A stretch of DNA of 64,000 nt from JAXGPX01 sp040766745 (lineage in GTDB: Bacteria; Bacillota; Sulfobacillia; Fermentithermobacillales; Fermentithermobacillaceae). Below are positions 34,289 through 43,475 of the stretch, one piece after another. Position 1 is the stretch's first letter, and every line of letters begins with the position of its first letter. The DNA lies in the NCBI GenBank assembly GCA_040766745.1, contig JAXGPX010000002.1, positions 629,425 to 693,424 on the forward strand, read 5' to 3'. The position numbers were made by a program, and so were the translations under genes. A model generated the notes under the pieces. It saw nothing but the letters and a program-made list of their open reading frames with translations. It was not told the origin of the DNA and did no database searches.

Positions 34289-35218
34289 TTAGTCCCCCTT
34301 TCCTCGTGCAATTCGAATTCTGGGATCGATTAGGCCATACGCAATATCCACAAGAAATGTCATGAAGAGTAGTATGGCAGAGTAGAAGACAGTTGTTCCC
34401 ATTATCATAGGATAGTCCCGGTTGTATATGCTCTCAACGAAATATTTGCCCAGCCCAGGGATGCCGAACATGCGCTCAATTACAAGAGTACCTGTAGTTA
34501 TGGCAGCAATCAATGGCCCTAGAATGGTAACTATAGGCAAGATGGCATTTCTTACTCCATGCCTCCAGATTATCTGGGCTGAGGTAAGTCCCTTGGCTTT
34601 TGCAGTCCGAATGAAGTCTTGGTTCAGAACTTCCAACATGCTGGATCTCATCATCCTTGTCATGCTTGCAAGCGTGCCAAGGCCAAGTGCAAAAGCCGGG
34701 AGTATTGTATGTTTAAAACTTTCCCACCTGGCTATAGGAAGAAGATTTAGTTTGTAGCCTAATACATACTGAAGAATTGACGCCACAATGAAGTTTGGGA
34801 TTGAGACGCCTATAACAGCTATGATAATGGCAGTATAGTCAAGGGCCTTGCCGCGATGCAGAGCCGCGATAATCCCCAAGGCAAGGCCGGCTGTAACGGC
34901 AAAAATGAGGGCCTCAAACCCCAGGGCAGCTGATGTTGGAAAAGTATATTTTATTATGTCGTTGACGCTCCTACCTCGTTCGCGTATCGATAAGCCTAAG
35001 TCAAAACGCAGAAGGTTTTTCAAGAGCGTAACATACTGCTGCCACTTTGGTTTGTCCAGGCCGTATTTGCGTGCCAGTTGTTTTTCTACCAGGGGTGTCA
35101 GTTTCACGCTGGTGAAAGGGCCGCCTGGGACTGCGTTCATCAAAATGAAACTGACGGTGACGATTACCAGTAATGATATAAGCATGAAGCCGAATCGTCT
35201 AACAACATACCGTCCCAT
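34289..35218 (-). CDS. oppB: Peptide ABC transporter permease OppB (system 2)
   Basis: Permease of 309 aa, six helices. MGRYVVRRFGFMLISLL and the AVPGGPF periplasmic loop start the protein. The coupling loop is DFIRTAKAKGLTSAQIIWRHGVRNAILP. AAGGAGG ribosome binding site directly after the intercistronic hairpin. Confidence 0.92.
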   Translation of the reverse strand: MGRYVVRRFGFMLISLLVIVTVSFILMNAVPGGPFTSVKLTPLVEKQLARKYGLDKPKWQQYVTLLKNLLRFDLGLSIRERGRSVNDIIKYTFPTSAALGFEALIFAVTAGLALGIIAALHRGKALDYTAIIIAVIGVSIPNFIVASILQYVLGYKLNLLPIARWESFKHTILPAFALGLGTLASMTRMMRSSMLEVLNQDFIRTAKAKGLTSAQIIWRHGVRNAILPIVTILGPLIAAITTGTLVIERMFGIPGLGKYFVESIYNRDYPMIMGTTVFYSAILLFMTFLVDIAYGLIDPRIRIARGKGD

Positions 35219-35237
35219 TTCATCGCCTCCTTATGAA

Positions 35238-35266
35238 GACGAGGAGCCTAAGGGAGGCTCCTCGTC
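35238..35266 (-). promoter_or_regulatory. Perfect intercistronic hairpin after the binding-protein gene (system 2)
   Basis: GACGAGGAGCCT and AGGCTCCTCGTC form a perfect 12-bp stem with a 5-base loop. No T-run follows; the oppB ribosome binding site does. Likely an mRNA-stabilising or partial attenuation element. Confidence 0.7.
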
Positions 35267-35307
35267 CTTGGACTCTCTCACATACTTAGTAACAGATTCA
35301 TTACAGG

Positions 35308-37020
35308 CTACTTCTTAGGAGGTTTCGGCGCTTCGAAACCGAGGGCCTCAACAGCTTCCTTAAACAGCTTCTGTGCTTCAGCTGCGTCTCCCTTAATCGG
35401 CAAGTAGTCTTTCAGGTGCTTTTCAACAAAGACTTCGCCTGCCTCTGCTCCTTGCATTGACGGAGGATTGTAAGCGTAAGCCGGGGCAGAATAGTTCCTG
35501 AGAACATTATCGCAGTATTCCTGCCTGTCTACGGCAAGGGACAAGGCTTTTCTGACCTTGGGGTCCTTGAGCAACGGATGGTTCAAATTGCATTCAAGGT
35601 AGAAGCACACGGCTTCAGGCATCTGTTTGAACTCATCAGGGCGCTCTGACTGGAACTTGGGAATGAAGTCACCCGGAACGCCGATGGCGTCAAGTTCGGC
35701 GGCTTCATACATGGTCACAGGAGTGTTAGTGTCTTTGATCATGTCGAAGTTGACGGCGGTGAGTTTCACGTTGGCAGCATCCCAGTAATTGGAGTTCTTC
35801 TTCAAGACTAGCTTGCTGCCGTGTTTCCATTCGTCAATAACGAAGGGTCCGCAGTAGAGCATCTTGTCTGGCTCAGTAGCGTAAGCCTCGCCCCACTCCT
35901 TGTGTGCTTTTTCATTGAGTGGATAGTACGTCGAGAATGCAGTAAGGCTCAGGAAGAACGTGCTCGGAGCCTCAAGGGTGACCACGAGGTGCTGGTCGTC
36001 AATTGCTTTTACACCCATGTTATCCATAGCTTCTTGCAGGCTAACAAGGGCGGCTTTGTACCCTTCAGCGTCCTCTTTTTCGTCAGGAATCTCGACATTA
36101 GCAACGTCTTCTGCACCCTTGACGAAGAAGAGCATGTAGTTGTACTGAGAGGCAGTCCGCGGGTCAACCACAGTCTTCCATGCATATTCAAAATCGCGTG
36201 CGGTGAGGGGCTCTCCATTAGACCACTTCAAACCATCTTTAATGGTAAAGGTGTATACCAAGCCGTCGTCGGATACTGTCCAGCTCTCAGCCAGCCCTGA
36301 GCCCTGTTCGTACTCTCCGTCCAGGCTTCTTCGGGCAAGTCCTTCGAGGGTGGCATTGAGAATGTCAATCGAAACCGTGTCGGTGCATGTCACTGACTGA
36401 AGATCCGGGGGCTCTTCGCCGAGGTTCAGGTTAAGTACGTTTTCACCGGCTTCCCGGCCTTCTGTGTAAGCCCATTTCCACTCATTGCTGGGCGCAAAAG
36501 CAGTTCTAACAATGTTCTTGACCCATGGATGCTCAGCATAGTTTCTTTGACGCCAGTAGACCGGAATAATAGGTGCTTCATCCAAAAGGATCTTCTCAGC
36601 TTTAGCCATTGCCTCCATGCGCTCTTGCTGATCGGTGGATTTTTTGGCTGTGGCTATGAGCTCGTCAAACTCAGCATTTGAATAACCAACGTCGTTATAA
36701 GGCCCATCTGTAACCCACAGATCCAGGAAACTCATGGGGTCGTTATAGTCAGCACCCCAACCTGCGAAGACGAGATCAAAGTCTTGATCTCTCATCTTCT
36801 GCAAACGCGTCTTGAAGTCCACATTTTCCAGTACCAGCTCAATACCCAGGTTTGTTCTGAAGATCTCCTGAAGCCCCTGTGCATACTTCTTGGCGGCTTC
36901 GCTATCGTCAGCTAAGAACCTGATAGCCGGCATTGCCTCTTTCTTTGGCCCACAGCCTGCGAGCAGTGAAGCGAGAAGCAGAACGCAGGTGCATGCCACG
37001 GCAATTTTTTTGATTCGCAT
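35308..37020 (-). CDS. Circularly permuted oligopeptide-binding lipoprotein (OppA, system 2)
   Basis: Family-5 solute-binding lipoprotein, 570 aa, with rearranged domain order. A signal peptide with lipobox LLAGC (Cys 23) is followed at residues 31-187 by what is normally the C-terminal part of OppA: IRFLADDSEAAKKYAQ, FAGWGADYNDPMSFLD, AEKILLDEAPIIPVYW, HPWVKNI. The usual N-terminal part begins only at about 194 (ENVLNLNLGEEPPDLQS, GLAESWTVSDDGLVYTF, LKWSNGEPLTARDFEYAW). The usual middle (LLKDPKVRKALSLAVDR) then runs to a new C-terminus in PKPPKK. The frame is unbroken. GGGAGGGGAG precedes ATG 37020. The other three binding proteins in the window have normal order. Confidence 0.88.
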   Translation of the reverse strand: MRIKKIAVACTCVLLLASLLAGCGPKKEAMPAIRFLADDSEAAKKYAQGLQEIFRTNLGIELVLENVDFKTRLQKMRDQDFDLVFAGWGADYNDPMSFLDLWVTDGPYNDVGYSNAEFDELIATAKKSTDQQERMEAMAKAEKILLDEAPIIPVYWRQRNYAEHPWVKNIVRTAFAPSNEWKWAYTEGREAGENVLNLNLGEEPPDLQSVTCTDTVSIDILNATLEGLARRSLDGEYEQGSGLAESWTVSDDGLVYTFTIKDGLKWSNGEPLTARDFEYAWKTVVDPRTASQYNYMLFFVKGAEDVANVEIPDEKEDAEGYKAALVSLQEAMDNMGVKAIDDQHLVVTLEAPSTFFLSLTAFSTYYPLNEKAHKEWGEAYATEPDKMLYCGPFVIDEWKHGSKLVLKKNSNYWDAANVKLTAVNFDMIKDTNTPVTMYEAAELDAIGVPGDFIPKFQSERPDEFKQMPEAVCFYLECNLNHPLLKDPKVRKALSLAVDRQEYCDNVLRNYSAPAYAYNPPSMQGAEAGEVFVEKHLKDYLPIKGDAAEAQKLFKEAVEALGFEAPKPPKK

Positions 37021-37355
37021 TGACTCCCCTCCCAAGGTTGGTATTAACAAATTGGCCGCCGTTGTAGTAATCGATCTGAATGAAAGATTAGACGGCTGAC
37101 CTTATTATGTTACAATTCAGCGACGCCTTTTGAAAGTCCTTCTTTCATAAAGCGAATGGGTAGATATTTCAAAGAAGAATTTTTCCAATGGTAATCAGCA
37201 TGGGTAGTGAAGTAGCAAGGTAAGGGAATTGTCTGATTAATTCAGACACAGTGGATGGTTTGCCGTATAATATTAGTGTAAGCTCTCTCGTATCCACCAT
37301 AGAAATGCCGCACCAAACGCTGTTCCATACTGCTAAGGAAGTAAGGGAGGTGTTT
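37021..37355. other. Divergent intergenic region between opp operon 2 and the zinc-ribbon protein
   Basis: 335 bases with no gene. It contains a plus-strand promoter with an overlapping dyad (separate entry). On the minus strand I see the oppA ribosome binding site but no convincing -35/-10 pair; CATAAT and TAACAT boxes near 37105 lack good -35 partners. Confidence 0.5.
37230..37271 (+). promoter_or_regulatory. Promoter with perfect -10 and a dyad operator over the -35
   Basis: TATAAT lies at 37266-37271 with CAGACA (37243-37248, 4 of 6 to consensus) 17 bases upstream. The -35 is the right arm of a perfect dyad TGTCTGA-TTAAT-TCAGACA (37230-37248). A dimeric regulator bound there would block RNA polymerase. 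Drives the zinc-ribbon membrane protein. Confidence 0.6.
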
Positions 37356-38162
37356 ATGTTGCGTAGAAGATATGGGATTTTGATTTTTGCCGTAATGTTG
37401 ATCTGCTGTTCATTTGGCCTTCGGTGGTACTCCACGGGTGGAGGTAAGGAAGTACTGGACTCTTCAGATCCCCGGGTTGCTGCAGCCCTTGAGTTTGCAA
37501 AGGAAGAACCTGGCTCTAGGTACACAGCAAGCTACGGAACGTTCATGAAGGCCTGGCAATCAGGTAAACCTGCGCCAGGTGAGGAATTCAAGATAAACAT
37601 AGGATTGGAGTACAATAATCACCTATGGCTTGTATCAGTGGTTTTTGATGCCAATGGGCAGGCGATTGGAAGTACATCAAAAGGCTGGGCAGGAATATCC
37701 TTCTCAAATTTCTTGCGTATTATGGGTACTGTCCTTTCTTTAGTTTGGTTCGGATGGGCTTTCATAGTCCCATTATTTGGGGTCAAATGCCCGGATTGCT
37801 CTACGAATCCACTGTTGCCTGTTGTTACCGATATAAAGGACCGGACTGTGTTCGCCGGAGGCCTAGACGTAGAAGGCTACAGCCTGTCCCCAATCGTTGA
37901 ACGTTCATATGTTTGCCCGAAGTGCGGGTATACAAAAGTCCGGTATGTGCTCCCTTACTCATACCGTCCTGCAGCGGTAAGAGATATTATGGATCTCAGG
38001 CCATCAGGGTGGGATCTCTGGAAGAGATTCCCGATGGAGCGGATGTTGGACCGTAGGAGAGAGGAAAGGGCGAACCTGGCCACTTTTAAGACTTTTGACG
38101 AGTGGAAGGCGTTCTATGAACAACTCAAACTGAAAGAAGGGGAAGAAAGGCGCGGCCGCTGA
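37356..38162 (+). CDS. Membrane protein with cytoplasmic-type zinc ribbon, unknown function
   Basis: 268 aa. An N-terminal hydrophobic segment (residues 6-22) is followed by about 90 extracytoplasmic-looking residues and a second membrane segment (GTVLSLVWFGWAFIVPLFGV). A four-cysteine zinc ribbon then follows: CPDC and, about 45 residues later, CPKCGY. The charged C-terminus is Arg/Glu-rich. Start at ATG 37356 with GGGAGGTG; the frame is open to 37251 but overlies the promoter. No family recognised. It has its own regulated-looking promoter. Confidence 0.7.
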   Translation: MLRRRYGILIFAVMLICCSFGLRWYSTGGGKEVLDSSDPRVAAALEFAKEEPGSRYTASYGTFMKAWQSGKPAPGEEFKINIGLEYNNHLWLVSVVFDANGQAIGSTSKGWAGISFSNFLRIMGTVLSLVWFGWAFIVPLFGVKCPDCSTNPLLPVVTDIKDRTVFAGGLDVEGYSLSPIVERSYVCPKCGYTKVRYVLPYSYRPAAVRDIMDLRPSGWDLWKRFPMERMLDRRREERANLATFKTFDEWKAFYEQLKLKEGEERRGR

Positions 38163-38267
38163 ACAAGGTGGGCTATAGATGTAACTTTGGACCTTGGATC
38201 TGGCCTCATTGTATTATGTAGTATGTAACGTAATAGCAAAGGAGTTGTTATTCTGCTTGATCGCGTC

Positions 38268-39512
38268 TTGTACCGTGCCCTTACAGGAAACTGGGGCAAG
38301 TTTACGTTTCTCTCCGGCGAACCTGAAGGCGCAATAGGGAAATTAATTTTTCCTTATCAAATAGGGGTGTATGTTCATATACCCTTTTGCCGCACATTAT
38401 GTTCTTTTTGCCCCTACACCAAAGTCCTGTATTCGGCCGATGTGGCAAGCTCATATTTGGAGTGCCTGCAGACTGAAGCCAGAGGATTGATTAGCCACTT
38501 GAATGGCTCGAGAGTCTCTTCAATCTACTTTGGGGGAGGGACTCCAATGACCTTGCCTTTAGCCATTGAGTCTGTGATCAAAATGATAAGGCCTCACCTG
38601 GTGCCTGGAGCGGGCATTGCAGTTGAAGTGCACCCAAAGGATGTGAATGCCCGTACTGTTCAGTGGCTGCGTCAGGCCGGGGTTACCATGGTGAGCCTGG
38701 GAATCGAATCCTTTGATGATCGAGTTCTGGGCATTTTGGGAAGGGGTTATGGTTCAACCACTGCTCATTCTGCAGTTGAGGCTGTAATGGATGCTGGATT
38801 CGACACTGTCAACGCCGATCTTATGACATGTATTCCCGGCCAGGTACTGGAGCAAACAGTTGCCGATTTTGAAGAACTGCTTGGGTACAACGTTGGGCAG
38901 GTTTCTGCTTACCCCCTCATGGATTTTTCATTTACCTGGCCTGCGTCCTCATACTCCAGGAGAGATCAGCTGAGGGTCCTATCAGCTCTATCTCGAATAG
39001 GACATGACCGGGGATATGAGCGGTCATCAGTGTGGACATGGACCCGGCCCAGAGTGGAGAAGTATACGTCGATAACTCGCCGGTGCTTTGCAGGGATCGG
39101 GGCAGGTGCTGCAACTTACCTGGACGGATACTTCTCTGTGAATACATTTGATGTTCGGGCCTACATTGACAACATTCTTGCAGGTAAGTCACCTGTGGCT
39201 TTGCACTCGTTCCTGACTCCACAGGAATCTGCTTTGTATTGGCTGTTCTGGCGGTGCTATGAAGGCGAGATTGATATGACTGCCCCAGAGATCCAGCGCA
39301 TAAAGGTATTTCCATGGCTGGCCCGTCTTGCCCAGGGGCTGGGCTTGATAGAAGAAATTTCACCGGCTGGCGGGGCCAAGTCTGCTGTCCGGCTGACTGA
39401 GCGGGGACTCCATCTATATCACTTCCTTGAGCGGTACTACACTCGCGCATATATCGGGCGCTTGTGGCAGATTTGCCGCGGCTCGGCATTTCCCCAAAGG
39501 ACAGTATTGTAA
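38268..39512 (+). CDS. HemW/HemN-like radical SAM protein
   Basis: Radical SAM protein of about 414 aa. Near residue 38 comes VHIPFCRTLCSFCPY, the CX3CX2C cluster motif in HemW-like context, then YFGGGTP (SAM binding), GIESF, and DLMTCIPGQ. A C-terminal winged-helix-like part (TPQESALYWLFWR ...) follows. No heme gene is near, so heme chaperone, methyltransferase or other activity is open. TTG 38268 is 24 bases from the AAAGGAG site (38238-38244). In the same frame ATT 38250 and CTG 38253 are better placed, so an unusual start is possible. Confidence 0.8.
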   Translation: MYRALTGNWGKFTFLSGEPEGAIGKLIFPYQIGVYVHIPFCRTLCSFCPYTKVLYSADVASSYLECLQTEARGLISHLNGSRVSSIYFGGGTPMTLPLAIESVIKMIRPHLVPGAGIAVEVHPKDVNARTVQWLRQAGVTMVSLGIESFDDRVLGILGRGYGSTTAHSAVEAVMDAGFDTVNADLMTCIPGQVLEQTVADFEELLGYNVGQVSAYPLMDFSFTWPASSYSRRDQLRVLSALSRIGHDRGYERSSVWTWTRPRVEKYTSITRRCFAGIGAGAATYLDGYFSVNTFDVRAYIDNILAGKSPVALHSFLTPQESALYWLFWRCYEGEIDMTAPEIQRIKVFPWLARLAQGLGLIEEISPAGGAKSAVRLTERGLHLYHFLERYYTRAYIGRLWQICRGSAFPQRTVL

Positions 39513-39616
39513 AGGAAACTTCGATATTTATACATTCGTTCATACGTGTACAAGTCATATTCCGCCTGATGTGCCTTACATAAACCTGTTAAAAGGCTCA
39601 CTATGCAAAATTCACA

Positions 39617-39646
39617 GTGACAAGATATGCAGATTGGTGGTAGAAT
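39617..39646 (+). promoter_or_regulatory. Promoter of opp operon 3
   Basis: GTGACA (39617-39622, 5 of 6), an 18-base spacer, and TAGAAT (39641-39646, 5 of 6). Predicted start about 50 bases before the first binding-protein gene. Confidence 0.55.
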
Positions 39647-39701
39647 ATGCAACAATTGTTCCAAACGGATTACGAAAGGTTAACTGAAAAGAGGAGGAGC
39701 C

Positions 39702-41330
39702 ATGGATAGAATGATAAAGAAGTCTTGCGTAGTTCTTTCATTAATACTAGTTACAGCCTTGTTTTTAGGTGGTTGTGGGCCAAAAGTTGATTTGGAGGGC
39801 CAGGGAGGCGACGGCCCTTTTGAGGGTGGAATGATAACTTATGGAATAACCGGAGATCCGGTCATATTCAACCCGATTTTATCTACCGGCGGATCTGCAA
39901 GCATTGTTATTGATCGGGTCTTCAACGGATTGGTCAAACCTAACGAAAATCTTGAGATGGTAGGAGATCTTGCCGAGTCCTGGACATTCTCTGACGATGG
40001 CCTGGTTTGGACTTTCAAGCTTAAAGAAGGCGTCAAGTTTCACGACGGACAGCCGCTGACTTCTGCAGATGTCAAGTATACTTATGAAGCAATAAAACAC
40101 CCAGACTACCAAGGAGTACGAGCTACTGACTTCAAACCTGTTGAGACAATTGAAACTCCCAATGATTACACTGTAGTCCTGCACTTGAACGAGCCTTTTG
40201 CTCCGCTTCTCACGAAACTTTCCATAGGTATAATTCCTAAGCACATTTTCGAGACTACATCTATTGCTGATATGAAGCAGAACAATGCCAATATGGAACC
40301 TGTCGGAACAGGCCCATATAAATTCCAGGAATGGCAAAAGGGCCAACACATTATCCTTGAAGCAAATGAGGATTACTTTGGAGAAGGCCCCTATATTGAG
40401 CAAATGGTTATCAAGTCGTACCAGGATGAGCAAGTTATGCTTGCAGCTCTTGAAAAGGGCGATATTGACTACATGGAATCTATTCCCGCAGACGATATTG
40501 CTCGGATAAAAGAGCAGTACTCAGATCGCCTCGACCTCAAAGAAGTACCTTATAACGGATACACATACATTGGCCTTAAGCAGATTCACCCGATTCTTAA
40601 AGACATCAAAGTGAGAAAGGCCCTCATGTACGGCCTGAACCGGCAGCAAATTGTAGATGATCTACTGAATGGGTACGGTTCTGTCATGAATGCCAACATA
40701 GCACCTGTTTCCTGGGCATATGCCAGCGGCGAACTTGAGGAGTATTCTTACGACGCTGAAAAGGCCAAAACCCTTCTGGAAGAGGCCGGGTGGAAAGAAG
40801 GCACTGACGGTATCCGGGAGAAAGACGGAAACCGGTTGTCCTTCAGCGTTCTTATAAGATCCGGTAACAAAGAGGAAGAGGCCGTGATTCTCCTTGCCCA
40901 AGAAGGCTGGCGGACAATCGGTGTGGAAATCCTCCCTGAGTTTATTGAATATTCAGTGCTCCTTGAGCAATACCTTGATATTGCTCAATTCGAGGCGTAC
41001 TCACTTGGATGGAGGCTTGGCCTTGACCCCGATTGCTATCTTTTCTTCCATTCAGATTGTGCAGTGAATGAGGAAGGGCAGCTTATGGGATTCAACGACG
41101 TTGAGTTCAAGAATGAAGAACTTGACAAGCTGCTTGAGGAAGGCCGTACAGAGATGGACCAGCAAAAGCGGAAAGAGATTTACAAGAAGGTCCAGCAGAT
41201 AGTAAACGATGAACTGCCTTACGTTTTTTTGTACTCGAAAAACAACGTATCTGCTATGAACAAGAAAGTCCAAGGTGTCGTTTGGTCTACTTTGGGCCCG
41301 ATGTTCCCTGAGAAGTGGCACATTGAATAA
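39702..41330 (+). CDS. Peptide-binding lipoprotein OppA-like, copy 1 (system 3)
   Basis: Family-5 solute-binding protein, 542 aa, signal peptide with lipobox LGGC. Canonical order: MITYGITGDPVIFNPILST, LAESWTFSDDGLVWTFKLKEG, FHDGQPLTSADVKYTYEAI, a middle LKDIKVRKALMYGLNR, and C-terminal EIYKKVQQIVNDELPYVFLY. AGGAGG precedes the ATG. It is closely similar to the next binding protein over its whole length, so the two come from a tandem duplication. Ligand unknown; the family takes peptides but also other solutes. Confidence 0.92.
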   Translation: MDRMIKKSCVVLSLILVTALFLGGCGPKVDLEGQGGDGPFEGGMITYGITGDPVIFNPILSTGGSASIVIDRVFNGLVKPNENLEMVGDLAESWTFSDDGLVWTFKLKEGVKFHDGQPLTSADVKYTYEAIKHPDYQGVRATDFKPVETIETPNDYTVVLHLNEPFAPLLTKLSIGIIPKHIFETTSIADMKQNNANMEPVGTGPYKFQEWQKGQHIILEANEDYFGEGPYIEQMVIKSYQDEQVMLAALEKGDIDYMESIPADDIARIKEQYSDRLDLKEVPYNGYTYIGLKQIHPILKDIKVRKALMYGLNRQQIVDDLLNGYGSVMNANIAPVSWAYASGELEEYSYDAEKAKTLLEEAGWKEGTDGIREKDGNRLSFSVLIRSGNKEEEAVILLAQEGWRTIGVEILPEFIEYSVLLEQYLDIAQFEAYSLGWRLGLDPDCYLFFHSDCAVNEEGQLMGFNDVEFKNEELDKLLEEGRTEMDQQKRKEIYKKVQQIVNDELPYVFLYSKNNVSAMNKKVQGVVWSTLGPMFPEKWHIE

Positions 41331-41845
41331 GCGGTAGGAAAGGATTTGGCTGGGTGGTGCTAACTGCGACGTTAAGGCCGTATTCGATGGACTTTGTCAT
41401 TCTAATCACAAAAGCCTGAATCGTTCCATGCATTCGCGCATATCAGGCAGGATTAGGATTCTTTGGCATCGAATATAGCAAACGCTACGAACTGCATTGA
41501 ATTCCAGGCGACCAGAGTATGTACATCGATGACAATGCATACACCGGCTGTAGCAAGCAATTGCGCAGAGGTTGGATGAACCTGAACTCAGGCAGCGTAG
41601 AGATTGGATTGTATGAACCGAAGCAGCAAGATGCAACCAATAATCGCAGCTGCCAGATTCATCTGTATTAACCTGCTTTACCTGTATGAATCTGGCTCAC
41701 ACCACCGGCAGAATGAGCCTCAAGAATCGACTAGTAGTTTTTGGCAGCAGATTTTGTTTCTGACGTGAGTTTCAGTTTGAACAACATGCTGAACTCAAGG
41801 CCTATAACCAAAAGCAAAAACAAGAAAGAGGGGAAGGATGGGAGA
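41331..41845 (+). other. 515-bp intercistronic region between tandem binding-protein genes
   Basis: No gene seen; an antisense 76-codon frame at 41406-41636 is not convincing. Two inverted repeats stand side by side: CCAGATTCAT (41653-41662) with ATGAATCTGG (41686-41695), and GGCTCA (41694-41699) with TGAGCC (41714-41719). They could form alternative hairpins in a leader for the second binding protein. The region is too long to be simple spacing and may hold a separate promoter. Confidence 0.5.
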
Positions 41846-43465
41846 ATGCTTAAGAAGTTCGGAGTGGTTGTTTCAATGCTACTGGCTGTAGCCCTGCTTC
41901 TTAGCGGCTGTGGGCCACAAGCCCAAACGGGCCCTAAAGAACCTGAGGGCCCTACTTTGGGTGGAAGCATTACCTACGGCATGACCGGAGACCCGGTGAT
42001 CTTCAACCCAATTCTGAGTACCGATACACCTTCGGGATTCGTAAATACGAGGGTATACAGTGGGCTGCTCAGATCCAACGAGAATCTTGAGATGATCGGA
42101 GACCTTGCCGAGTCCTGGAGTTTCTCTGAGGACGGTTTGGTTTGGACTTTCAAACTAAAACAAGGCGTCAAATTCCACGATGGCCAGCCGCTTACTTCTG
42201 CAGACGTAAAGTACACTTACGAAGCTATCAAGCATCCTGATTATCAGGGAGTAAGGGCTACCGACTTCAAACCGATTGAAAAGATTGAGGCTCCCGATGA
42301 CTACACCGTAGTACTCACCTTGAAAGAACCATATGCTCCATTGCTCACCAAACTTACCTATGGAATCTTGCCCAAGCATATTTACGAGACGACTCCAATT
42401 GGCGAGATGAAGCAAAACCCGGCTAACATGGAGCCTATTGGGTCTGGCCCATACAAGTACAAAGAATGGCAAAAAAGCCAGCACATTATTTTAGAAGCCA
42501 ATGAGGATTATTTTGGAGACGGCCCCTATATCGAGCAGGTAATTATTAAGTTTTACCAGGACGAACAGGTTATGCTTGCTGCTTTGGAGAAGGGCGATAT
42601 CGACTACATGGGTTCAATTCCGGTAGACGATATTGAGCGGATCAAAGGAGAGTATTCTGACCGCCTCAACTTCCAAGAGGTACCTGCTAACGGATACACA
42701 TACATTGGCCTTAAGCAGACTCACCCGATTCTGAAAGATGTGACAGTGCGAAAGGCCCTTATGTACGGCCTGAATAGACAACAGATTGTTGATGACTTGC
42801 TGCAAGGGTACGGTACTCTCATGAATGCCAATATAGCCCCGGTTTCATGGGCGTATGCCGAAGGGGAACTGGAAGAGTACAAGTATGATGTAGAGAAAGC
42901 CAAGGCCCTTCTTGAAGATGCCGGATGGAAAGAAGGCGCTGACGGTATCAGAGAGAAAGACGGAAAGAAACTGGCTTTCGATGTTCTCACCAGCTCAGGA
43001 AGTACTGTGAACGAATCTGTGATTCTACTGGCCCAGGAAGACTGGAAGAAGATAGGCGTGGACATTAACCCGCAATTCATAGAATGGTCAGTTCTCTGCG
43101 ATCAATATCTTGACGTTGCCCAGTTCGAAGCATACTTGCTGTCTTGGAGCCTTGGCCTGGACCCCGATTTCTATCTCTTCTTCCACTCAGATTCTGCTGT
43201 GAATGAAGAAGGGCAGCTGGTTGGATTCAACGACGTTGAGTTTAAGAACGAAGAACTCGATAGGTTGCTTGAAGAAGGCCGCACAGAGATGGACCAGGAA
43301 AAGAGAAAGCAGATTTATTGGGAAGCACAGAAGATTATCAACGATGAACTTCCTTATGTCTTCCTGTTCTCCAGAAACTACGTATCTGCCATGAACAAGA
43401 AGGTTGAGGGTGTTGTGTGGTCCACTCTGGGCCCGATGTTCCCGGAGAAGTGGTATATCAAGTAA
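41846..43465 (+). CDS. Peptide-binding lipoprotein OppA-like, copy 2 (system 3)
   Basis: 539 aa, signal peptide with lipobox LSGC (Cys 21). Shares long runs with copy 1 (FHDGQPLTSADVKYTYEAI, QDEQVMLAALEKGDIDYM, ATGYG-like NANIAPVSWAYA). ATG 41846 with AAGGA is preferred to the open frame from 41741. Divergence is greatest in the mature N-terminus and the mid-protein ligand region, as expected if the copies have different specificity while sharing the downstream permease. Confidence 0.92.
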   Translation: MLKKFGVVVSMLLAVALLLSGCGPQAQTGPKEPEGPTLGGSITYGMTGDPVIFNPILSTDTPSGFVNTRVYSGLLRSNENLEMIGDLAESWSFSEDGLVWTFKLKQGVKFHDGQPLTSADVKYTYEAIKHPDYQGVRATDFKPIEKIEAPDDYTVVLTLKEPYAPLLTKLTYGILPKHIYETTPIGEMKQNPANMEPIGSGPYKYKEWQKSQHIILEANEDYFGDGPYIEQVIIKFYQDEQVMLAALEKGDIDYMGSIPVDDIERIKGEYSDRLNFQEVPANGYTYIGLKQTHPILKDVTVRKALMYGLNRQQIVDDLLQGYGTLMNANIAPVSWAYAEGELEEYKYDVEKAKALLEDAGWKEGADGIREKDGKKLAFDVLTSSGSTVNESVILLAQEDWKKIGVDINPQFIEWSVLCDQYLDVAQFEAYLLSWSLGLDPDFYLFFHSDSAVNEEGQLVGFNDVEFKNEELDRLLEEGRTEMDQEKRKQIYWEAQKIINDELPYVFLFSRNYVSAMNKKVEGVVWSTLGPMFPEKWYIK

Positions 43466-43475
43466 TAACCCTGCG

